A DNA stretch of 64,000 nt, from positions 1,419,387 through 1,483,386 of the forward strand of contig NW_011887295.1 of assembly GCF_000151315.2 (NCBI RefSeq). The letters run 5' to 3'. Every line of letters begins with the position of its first letter. The stretch's first letter is position 1. The translations under genes and the position numbers were made by a program. Of this stretch, positions 1 to 8,883 are shown piece by piece. This stretch comes from Capsaspora owczarzaki ATCC 30864. Taxonomy: Eukaryota; Opisthokonta; Filasterea. The notes beneath the pieces are model-generated. The model had not been told where the DNA came from. It was given only the letters and a program-made list of their open reading frames with translations, and made no database searches.

Positions 1-654
1 CGTCTCTGTATCTGGCGACGGCTTGGCAGACAGCGTCTCTTGCAGCTTTTCGACCCTGTACAACAAAAATCCAAAGTAGGAAGGAAATCGCACGTCAAAA
101 TATCAGAAACCAAAACGTCAACGTAAGGCTCGCGTTGCAGTGATTGTTTTTTTGTCGGTGAATGGCTTCATCATGAACATCTCGATGCGTATTTCATCGA
201 ATAGTCGGACTCGGTACAGTGGAGGCACTGAGCTTCTTCGAGTAAGTCGAAGTCGAATAGGATTGGCTTTGTTGCTTTACCAGGCTGCGCGCTGCTCTGG
301 CGTTTCAGCGGGCGCTTCCTCGTCGACTGCCTCGACGTCTGCCTCTCCGTCGTGCACTGCCACAGCGTTGGTCGTCGTCGTAGCAGCAGGAGCAGCAGCA
401 GCAGCAGCAGCAGGAGTGGATGGCTTGGACGAAGGCGCGGATTCGCCCAGCAGCAACGCCTCTTCTTCCTCGGCGCTCATCTCCGTTCCACTGGCGATCG
501 CAGCAGCAGCAGCAGCAGCAGCGTTAGAAGCAGCACGAGCACTGGCAGCGGTCGTTGCAGCGGCGGACAGAGTGGTCGATGGTGCCAAAGCCGGCGCTGG
601 CGTCCCGAGCAGCTCGTTCTCGTCGTCGTCGTCAATGGAGAATTGGCCGCTCAT
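1..654 (-). CDS. Unknown Ala-rich acidic protein, 5' part only (runs off left edge)
   Basis: Two exons are visible on the minus strand: 281-654 with the ATG at 654-652, and 55 down to the window edge. They flank a 225-bp GT-AG intron. The split Trp codon (TG + G) keeps the frame open to base 1. The N-terminus is acidic (IDDDDENELL), followed by Ala-rich and Glu-rich low-complexity stretches (several GCT/GCA runs) and then a more ordinary helix-like segment, WVEKLQETLSAKPS, entering exon 2. No family is recognised because the folded part lies outside the window. The overlapping plus-strand reading frames are Ser/Arg translations of the same trinucleotide repeats and are not genes. The start and intron are well supported by frame continuity; the function is unknown. 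Confidence 0.6.
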
Positions 655-997
655 CGTGTTCGATTCTGCTATTTGGGGAAAATGTAGGACTGGAGTATCG
701 AATTCCCAAATGAACTTGGATTGACCTCACGAAAACACGAAACTAGCTCACAGAAGCTGTTGCCAAATTTGTTATCTCTATGAAAGTAAAAGTACATTTT
801 GGGGATTGACAAGGCTACACCTTAGCAGAACGAGCTGCCACTTGCTCGGAACACAGGTTAGGAACAACGAAATACCCCAGGAAAAGGGCTTACAGGCACA
901 CCAACAATAACGAAAAGAAATACATAGAGTTTGACGAGAAATTGATTTCCAACAAACAAGTTTTACAAGCTGGTCAGGAACAGCAGGGGATCGAGTT
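655..997. other. Spacer between the left-edge gene and GPD1
   Basis: About 340 bp of A-rich sequence with no credible coding frame. It holds the upstream region of the left-edge gene and the 3' flank of GPD1. Bases 959-993 carry an extra copy of the last codons of GPD1 (see the tandem repeat). Confidence 0.6.
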
Positions 998-1028
998 TTA
1001 CAAGCTGGTCAGGAACAGCTGGGGATCA
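959..1028. repeat. 35-bp tandem duplication covering the GPD1 stop codon
   Basis: Two head-to-tail 35-bp units (959-993 and 994-1028) differ at only two positions. The inner copy (994-1028) encodes the end of GPD1, DPQLFLTSL plus stop. The outer copy repeats it just past the stop codon and so is non-coding. The low divergence suggests a recent slippage-type duplication. Confidence 0.85.
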
Positions 1029-3057
1029 AGGTTTTCAAAGCAGACCTGGTAGACGGCAGTAAAGAGAGGGAACCTGCAACGCAATCGCAGAAATATAACG
1101 TCAAAAAGACCATCCAGCAAAATCAACCCAACACAAAACAAACACAATTCCAACTTGCAAACTTACTCCTGTGTCAGCTTCTTCTCGGAAAGAACGTGGT
1201 ATACCTCTTTGGCGGTCAGAGTGCCCTGGAGCTTTTGGCCGTTCAGCAACTCGGCCTCGAGTTGTTGGAAGGGCTTGCGAGTCTGGACGTAGGCCTCGGC
1301 GACTTTTCGGTTTCGACCACCAGCGCAGGTGGTGATGAGATCCGCCACACCGCAGCTCTCAAAGTACACCATAAAGTCGTTGCAGTTGTAGAAGAGGCGC
1401 GCAAACTTCATCATCTCGCAGAGACCAATGCGAATAATGGCAGCCTTCGAGTTGTCGCCCAGCTTGAGGCCGTCGGCGAGGCCAGCAGCAACACCAACAA
1501 TGTTCTTGAGTGCACCGCACAGCTCTACTGCAATGGTGTCTGTGACAACGTTCACGCGGAAGTACGACGTGTTGAAGAGCTGCTTGTAGATGCCGCCCAT
1601 TCGCACATTCGCGCAACCGACCGTGGTTTCGCAAAAGTTTTCGGCCGCAACCTCGCCAGCAATGTTGGCGCCCATCAGCACGCCGACCTCAATGTTGAGC
1701 TCGTCGCGAATGACGTCCGAGATGAGCTGGATGCCGTTCGTCGTGTCAATGCCCTTGATGAGGGAGATGGCCTTGGCGTCGTGGGCAATCTTGCCGTGGA
1801 GGGACTTGCAAATGTTAATGACGAACTGTCAAGGTCGGGGTGTGTGTGTGGGGGGGGGTTGAGGGAGGAAAGAAGGAAGGGTGAGAGACGGTGAGAACAG
1901 GGGCGTACGAGCAACACAACCAAAAATCTGACAAACAGATTCAACAAAGTGCAGCAGTCCTTGTACCTGATGGGGCACAACAAAGACGAGAATGTTGGCA
2001 TCCTTGGCAGCTTCGACGACGTCGGGCACTGCAACCTGTGACGGAGCATCAAACGTCAATGATGTTCAAGTCAAAACAAACCAACAACAACAACCAACAA
2101 GCCAACAAACAAACAACCAAACTTGATATCGCAGACAACGTACAACATTGCTGGGCAGCTTGATGCCGGGGAGGTACTTGACGTTCTCGTGCTCCGTGTT
2201 GATAATTTCAGTGAGCTTGCGGCCGTTGACGACCTCTTCGTAGACGTACATTGTGACGTGCTGGTCGAAAACGCCCGAGTGTGCCTGGACGTTGTTGCCA
2301 ATGATCTTTGCGATGGCCGAGCCCCTGATGACAGGTTCAAGGTGGAGGACGAAGTGAAGAGTGAGTTGAGGTTTGTGATCACAGTTGAACTACTTTTTTT
2401 TTTTTTTTGGTCGTTGTTCCATTGTGTAATAATGATTGTTGTTATTATTATTGCAGTTAGAGTGGAGAGGGGGGTGAGGGGTGCGTGATGCGCTCCAATC
2501 AGAGCCCACAGTCGCATTCTCCGTTGCTGCTAAATTTCAGTTCGATGACCGAACAAACCACGCAGTTTTGCGTCCTGACTCCCATCCCACTTTCCCCCTT
2601 CCCCTCTCTCTCTCTCTCCCAAAGCGTGCACCTGACATGCCTCTATCGTACATCCATCCATCCATCCATCCATCCATCCATCCGACGCTGACGCTGGGCT
2701 GAGCCAAATCCTCCACCGAATCGTTTCGCTTGGTTCTTCTTTGCTTTTTTCCATCACTCCTCTCGATCTCTCTCTTCTCCCCACTCCACCACCAAAACCT
2801 ACCCCGCCCCCAAGTGTGAATGAGGCTCGTTGATGACGCAGTGAGAGTGCTCGCTTCTCTCTTCTCTCTCTCTCTCCCAAGAGTGAACAGCCGGCGGTTT
2901 TTTTACCACACACGCGCACACACGCTCAGACAACCAATGGAAACGCAGCAAACCGATAATAATAAAATGATAAAATAATGATAAATCCAAAGAAACGACG
3001 AAAGAAGCGCTCATTCGCATTGAAGTGGAAGCAGAGCAGCAGTAGAGCAAGAATGGA

Positions 3058-3135
<78 letters not shown>

Positions 3136-3575
3136 AGAGAGGAGAGAGTGAAGGCGATTGCTGCAAACTGTGATTGAGCGGCACAGTGAAGCAGCGAACA
3201 TTCAAAAAACCAAACCAAACCGACCACTTGTCAACATCATGGCGAACAGACAGTGGACGTAAAGCCCCCCGAGGTGCAATGAGAAAGAGAGCGGGTCAGA
3301 GAGGGAGAGAGAGAGAAGGAGTCGCAGTGTGGTAAGCGTGTCGATTCGCTTTCGATGGAACTCGCTTTGTTCCGCCACGTTGGAACCAAAAGAGCAACCA
3401 AACCACATGCGCAGCGACAACAGTGTTCGTCATCATCACAGAGGCTCATCCATGGGGATATCGAGAACGAACGAACGAAAGCAAGGTGGGGGACAAGGAG
3501 GGTTGCGTCCATTCAGCATGGAAGCGAAAGTGATTACCAGTTGCCAGAGCCAATGATGCAGATCTTGTACGGCAT
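998..3575 (-). CDS. GPD1: NAD-dependent glycerol-3-phosphate dehydrogenase
   Basis: Reduces dihydroxyacetone phosphate to glycerol-3-phosphate with NADH in the cytosol, for glycerolipid supply and redox balance. There are five exons: 3538-3575, 2144-2324, 1967-2035, 1167-1825 and 998-1073. The spliced CDS is 1023 nt (340 residues; animal GPD1 is about 349). Exon 1 encodes only [13 protein letters not shown], so the GxGNWG dinucleotide-binding motif is split by intron 1. Later landmarks are [15 protein letters not shown], the catalytic-domain stretch [13 protein letters not shown], and the C-terminal [11 protein letters not shown]. All borders are GT-AG and the frame closes exactly. Intron 1 is unusually long (1213 bp) and full of simple repeats. 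A further copy of the last codons lies just 3' of the stop. Confidence 0.93.
2651..2683. repeat. (CATC)n microsatellite in GPD1 intron 1
   Basis: About eight CATC units lie inside the 1.2-kb first intron of GPD1. Nothing suggests coding use. Confidence 0.9.
3060..3132. repeat. (GA)n microsatellite in GPD1 intron 1
   Basis: An almost perfect AG/GA run of about 72 bp, reading as a CT polypyrimidine tract on the transcribed strand of the GPD1 intron. The Ser/Leu-repeat reading frames over it are artefacts. Further GA-rich stretches lie at 3284-3320. Confidence 0.95.
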
Positions 3576-3659
3576 TTTGTGTGGGAGTGCTATTGAATAG
3601 GACAAAATAATAATAAAAAATCAAAGAGTGAGCATTTTTGTATGGGGAGCGATGATCGA

Positions 3660-4209
3660 TCAATAAGGGGTTGAATCTGCATGCAATATGCGTTTCCTCT
3701 CATTGAGCTTGTGAAGATCAGAGATCAGAAATCCAATGATTGCAGAAAGCATTACTGGGTTGGTGGGATGAAGTGCACGAACGAGTTTTCTTCTTTTGCG
3801 CTTACATTGAGTGTGCTTTAGCGACCCGCGCCGACGGGAGTTTGATTTCTGAGCCGTCGGCGATCGCTGACTCTTGCTGCTACCGTTGCTGCTGCTGCTG
3901 ATGTTGCTGCTGTTGCTGTGGCTGGTGGACGACGCAGCAGGCGCTGATGAGGTGTTGGCGGATGCCGAACGCAGCACCTGCTGAGGTGGCTTGGATGACG
4001 ACGAGGACGAGGACGATGCGCACGGCGCGCTGGAGAGCAGCGAAGTCATCGGAAACAGCGCGTTCAAACGGCGACTCGCAGCGTCAACTCCGGACGAGGC
4101 TGAGGCGGTCGCAAAGAATGACGACGGTGCAGACGTCGTGGCAGCGTCGAGGCCGAGAAGGGCGCTCAGGTTGGTGCGCGGGGTGGCGGCAGATTGGTCG
4201 CAGTGAGTC
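3660..4209 (-). CDS. Hypothetical Ser-rich protein with a basic motif (doubtful)
   Basis: One open frame runs from an ATG at 4209-4207 to a stop at 3660. It gives about 182 residues: an N-terminal TPRTNLSALLGL segment, Ser/Ala-rich low complexity, and a basic cluster KRKRRK that could be a nuclear localisation signal. A GT donor inside the frame (about 3812) would be a good splice site, so the 3' end may differ. It lies between GPD1 and MRE11, both on the same strand. No family is recognised. The composition could also arise from a non-coding repeat-rich spacer, so confidence is low. Confidence 0.35.
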
Positions 4210-4709
4210 ATCAGAGAAACTGAGAAGTGGAGAAGTAGAACGAAACAACAAAAATCGGAAGTGAAGCATCTCCGTAGATAGATTGAAAAAGAATCAAAAG
4301 ACACAGAAATGAAGGGAATGGATCTGCAAGCGTCAAGGTGAAGAAATCAAGAATTGTCGAATCGGATTCACAAATCATGCACGAGATTGATCTGTCTTCT
4401 GCGCTCTGCAGAAAAGTGCCTCGGTCGTCAAGAAACACTGCCAAACGTCTTGTGGAAAGCGATAGAAATTAACTCTGAATTGGTAAAAGTACAAAGGACA
4501 AAGGCAAAGGGCTGAACGCAATTCCATTCGCAACGAAATCATGGTACTTTTCGCATGTCATCTGCCTCGCCCGGAACCTCTCGCGTGTGATGCCCTTGGC
4601 TGCTTCGAAATCACAGGTCGGCTGCGTGTAAAATCATTCCAACCGCGTGAGCATTTCTCGTCTTCGTTGTTGTCTTGGTTCTCGTGAGCTCGCCCCCCCC
4701 CCAAACAGC

Positions 4710-5940
4710 TTACCTTGCTCCAACTGGCTTCTGATCTTCGTCATCTTCGTCATCCGACAGCTGTGTAGAAGCCCAAACAAAAAAAAACAGGAAAACAGAC
4801 AATGTCAAACAACTCATTGGCATCTCAACTTGCATTCAGCCCGTCGTTTACGTACCACAACGACCCCCGCGGCAGCTGCACGGGTCGTTGCCAGCGACGT
4901 TTGACTGGCACCACCACGACCGCCACGACGAGCCACAGGCGTGACTACGGCACCTCGGGAACGCGCCGTCGCACTAGAATTCGGCCGCCGAGAATGTTCC
5001 TCGTCTTCGTCGTCGTCGTCGTCGTCGTCATCGTGCTTCATGGCCGTGGCAGACTTGCGACTGCGCGTTGAGGATGATGTTTGTCGACGAGAACGCGAGG
5101 AGGTGCTGGCTGCAGAGTCGCTGTCGCCGTCGTCGTCTTCGAGTTCGTCTTCGGGTTCGTCTTTCTCGTCCTCGTCTTCGTCATCTTCAGAAAAGGCCGA
5201 TGCCCGGCTGCGACGCGACGTTGAGGCGCCACGACCCCGAGTGCCCCGGGTTGCTGCTGTCGTGCCTCGCCCGCGAGCAGCGGCCCCTCGACCAGCTCCA
5301 CCAGCTGCTCGCCCGCCACGCTTACTACTGCTTGCGATGGATGTCGAACTGTCCATATCAGACGAATCTTCGGCATCGCTGGCTTCCGTGGTAGGACGCG
5401 GTGCGCTCTAGTGCAATTGCAGCAAGTAAAGTCAGCCAAAACTCTGCTCACGGTCAAAAACGCAACAATACAATAGTACAACAATCCTTGCTTTGTAGTG
5501 CTCTTTGCGATTCGTTCGGACAGAAGCCATGATATCTTCCTCGCCTTGGATGGAATCCTTGGGTGCCTTGATCAAGTTGGCTTGTGTCATTTCCAACGCG
5601 TACTTGACAAAGCTGTCAAAGCATTTTGTGTTTCAACCACCACCACCAGATGAGCAACGCCGCGTCCTCAAACCCCAAACCCCCAGGCCCATGTGCAAGC
5701 ACTGCGCACGTACTCGCGAATGGCCTCCTTTTCGTCCTTTTCAACAAAGGCGTGAACCGCGGTACCCAGATCTTGCTCACTGAGCAACTCGAGCGGCTGT
5801 TTGGAGCGCGCCAGAATGTCATTGACAAGATCTTGCATGCGCGAAGCATCGAGCTCTGACCGCTGACGCGCGGCACTATCGTGCTCATCGGCATGCGAGT
5901 CGGGCTCGGGAATGCCACCGCGTTCTGAAAGTTGTTCAAA

Positions 5941-5992
<52 letters not shown>

Positions 5993-7699
5993 CGACCAAA
6001 CACAAGCGAACGTCAACCACAAAATCTCCACTACAAACAACTGACGACTCGAAACTCACGGCCTGGGACGTGCGAGGCGCGCCGGCGATAGAACTGCAGC
6101 AGGTCTTTGGGGTTGGCCACACGCTCGACAAACTGCTGGCCAAACCGCTGAATGTTGGTCATCTGAAATCCCCCAGAGTACTCGACACGCAGCCGAATCA
6201 GTGGCTTCATGACAATCTCATCGTTTCCGTGCTCTTCGTCGCATTTGGCAATGAGCTCGTTCACCCGGTCAGCAAGAACCTGGACGACGTCGTCAGGCCT
6301 GGACGGCAACAGACCTTCCTCCGAGAGCACAATGTCTTGCATGTAAAACGGTCGAACAGTCCGCAACGGTATGGTTTTGAGAGCGTACGAGCGCTTCTTG
6401 ATGCGGAGAATTCCGACGTGTCTGGCAGAGGGACATGCACATGAGAAATCTCTAACTTCAATTCATCAAAAAACCTCGGGCACTTACTTGCGCACAGACT
6501 CGCCTTCCGCAAGCGATGTCGCAATGCTTGATCCTGGCTGAATGACCTCAAACCCGTTCGTGCTTTGCTCGGGTTGGATGCGGCACTCGTGCTCATGTCC
6601 CCAAAGTACAAGATCTAGAAAGTCGTCGAGGAAGACTTCTGGGATGTAGTTTGTCGGGCCATGCTTGCAACTGGAGACAAAGAATCAGAGCCAATCCCCC
6701 ATTTCAGAGAGCACATGAGACGCTTGCTGACAATTCCCACGTTTCGACCAAAGCAAGAAGAATGTTTTTTTTTTCCTCACCGGTTTTGATGGAGTACAAA
6801 CATGTTAAACCACTCGTCCTGATCTTCTTCGGGCCGAAGCATTTGGACTTGCTTGTTGTTGAAGGTGCGATGGAGCCGCTCGTCTCGCACTGCACCCAGG
6901 CCAAACAACGCCAGCTTGGTTTGTCCCTTTTGGAGCAAGACGGGCGAAACGGTAATATTGTCAATCTCCTTGACACGTCCAAAGTAGTTGACCAAGTTGA
7001 TCCCGCTCAGAAGGTCCATTGCGGACAAGCCATCCTGCCGACAAGCAACACCAGACCCAAAACAAGGATGCGGTTTATCGTGTGAGGTCCAGCACGAATT
7101 TGCAAAATTAAGAACAGCTCGTCGAAACGGCGCATTACGCTGGCAGGATCGTCGTGATTGCCATGAATGGTAAAGATTGGCATCCCAATGTTGAAATTGG
7201 GGTCGAGGTAGTTGACAGTGCCTCCCCTGCGAGAGCACCAAATAACAAAAAACAAGGATTGTAAAATCATCGCATTCGCATCGCGCCAAGCAACACTCGT
7301 GTCGAAATGATGTCGGTTACATGTTGGATGGAAAGTTTTGCTTGGGGTCGCTCAGCACTTGGACACTACATGGACGATCTCCCATGCAATAATTGCGGAG
7401 AAGCTTGATTGTGTTGTGCAGCGTGTTGCGGGATGGCTTATTTTCGTGGAATAGATCTCCGCCCAAAAGGATAAAGTCCACCTACCGGAATCAGAAGAAA
7501 CGATGTCAATGGAGTCAAGTAAGATAGTGCCTTTGGAGAAGAAGAGCTGCATCATCTCGTTTACATTTTCTTCTTGAGCAAGGAGCAAAATCTCCTCGAA
7601 CGTCATGAACGAGTCGTTCCCACGAATCGGATCGTTTTCCAAATAGCCGATATGGTTATCGGTTGCTGTTGCAATGTCAAAGTCGGGCAAAGCAAGCAT
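4710..7699 (-). CDS. MRE11: MRE11 double-strand-break repair nuclease
   Basis: Nuclease subunit of the MRE11-RAD50-NBS1 complex, which resects and tethers broken DNA in the nucleus. There are ten exons: 7565-7699, 7321-7481, 7139-7226, 6781-7034, 6488-6670, 6060-6421, 5714-5924, 5492-5612, 4856-5407 and 4710-4760. They sum to 2118 nt (705 residues; human 708). Phosphoesterase motifs are intact: [38 protein letters not shown]. The capping domain has LRVEYSGGF and [14 protein letters not shown]. The tail has Arg-Gly repeats (GAR region), Asp runs and a final LSDDEDDED. Intron 8 starts with GC, not GT, and keeps the frame. Intron 6 contains a 47-base A run on the + strand. A donor-like AG|GTAAGC overlaps the stop; splicing there would add a short RG-rich tail ending near 4558. 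Confidence 0.95.
5944..5990. repeat. 47-base poly-A run in an MRE11 intron
   Basis: Reads as poly-T in the sense of MRE11, about 20 bp upstream of the acceptor of exon 7, where it may act as an extended polypyrimidine tract. The length in the assembly may be inexact. Confidence 0.9.
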
Positions 7700-7819
7700 C
7701 AGCAAAACAATCCGGAACGAAACAAAAACGAAACAAAGAACAATAATCGAATGGGCTGGACCAGACTCGCGCCACTGCATCCCTTCCTCCTCCTGTGCAA
7801 CAAAAAGGCTTTGCATGAC

Positions 7820-8576
7820 TCAACTAATCAAGATGGACATGATGTTGGCTTCATCATCGTCGTCATCATCGTCGCCTTCGGCTTGGCCGTTCGCCGAGGC
7901 ATGCTCCGCGGCTCGTCCAGCACTCCGCGATCCGCCATAGCCGCTGGATTTCTCTGACTGGCTCGACGAGGTCTTGATGCCACCAGTTGACGACGACGTA
8001 GTCGCAGCAGCAGCAGCAGCAGCAGCAGTGGAGCCATGATTGTTGAGATTGGCAGGATGCTCGCCGTCCGACGAGTCGTCCTGCCGAGCGCGCTTGTCCC
8101 GATGCCGGGCTGCGTTTGCTTGCTGTGACTCTTGCGATCGTGCTTGCTGCACGGCGCGTTGGCCGGCGTTGAACGGCGCTTGATCATCGTCGCCGTCGTC
8201 GTGCTTGCTTGCATGTTTCACTTTTCCCGCCAAATGGGCGCTCCCGCCGCTGAACGCCGCCGAGCTCGCCGCCGCGCGACTGCCACCGTCGGTCTGCTCG
8301 CGGCCGCCTCGAGTAGCATGCCTTGCGCCAGATGCATGCGATTCCGTCAAGCCGCTGTCCATCGGGCTCTCGTCCTGCTCGGAATCGCTGGCGACGCGCG
8401 CTCTCCTGCGCGAAGCACCTGAAGCCGACGACGCCGACGTCGACGCCGTGCTGCTGCGCTTGCTCGACCTAGGAAGGGGAGACACACATCAAACATCCCA
8501 GATAGCGCCACGTGAATACGCAAAGCACCAGGCACCATCACAGCGCTGAATCTTGGATCATGGAAAAGCGCGGCAT
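7820..8576 (-). CDS. Small acidic, Ser/Ala-rich protein of unknown function
   Basis: The best model has two exons. Exon 1 is 8542-8576 (MPRFSMIQDSAL). The 73-bp intron ends in a good CTTCCTAG acceptor. Exon 2 is 7820-8468. This gives 227 residues in frame. The protein is charged and low in complexity, with a basic/Ser N-terminus (SSKRSSTAS, ASRRRARV), an RDKRARQDDSSDGE stretch, an Ala run and a final [17 protein letters not shown]. The conserved-looking hydrophobic end after an Asp run is the only motif-like part. It sits head-to-tail between CBL and MRE11. The exon 1 donor is weak, so the start is uncertain. No family is recognised. Confidence 0.45.
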
Positions 8577-8883
8577 TTGAGATTCTTACATGCAACAGTA
8601 AAGTTAGACTGCCAAGAAGGTTTGGATGAAAAAGGAGCGATGCGAAAATGCTCAGAGGAATACGAAACGAAAAACTCTTACGCACATGAAACAACAAATA
8701 CACGACAACACAACTCAACGCTGAAAAACAACAAAAAAGTGCCAACAAAGCAGAGCACGAAAGGAAAGCAACATCTCCTGCACAACAAGAAAAGCGATGC
8801 ACAAAAGCACATGGTTCAGTTCGGGTCGACGGCTGCAGTTTGCCTTGGGACTGCAAATATCGAAAAAGGACGCGCCCTTCTCA
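8577..8883. other. Spacer between CBL and the acidic-protein gene
   Basis: About 300 bp, A-rich on the plus strand. It is the 3' flank of CBL and the upstream region of the next minus-strand gene. No coding frame or RNA gene is seen. Confidence 0.6.

Noticed and set aside
140-724. Ala/Ser-rich plus-strand frame opposite the left-edge gene
   Set aside because: It is the antisense of trinucleotide repeats in a minus-strand gene with a proper start and splice junction.
2799-3227. Leu/Ser-repeat frames over the GA microsatellite
   Set aside because: Translation of a dinucleotide repeat inside the GPD1 intron.
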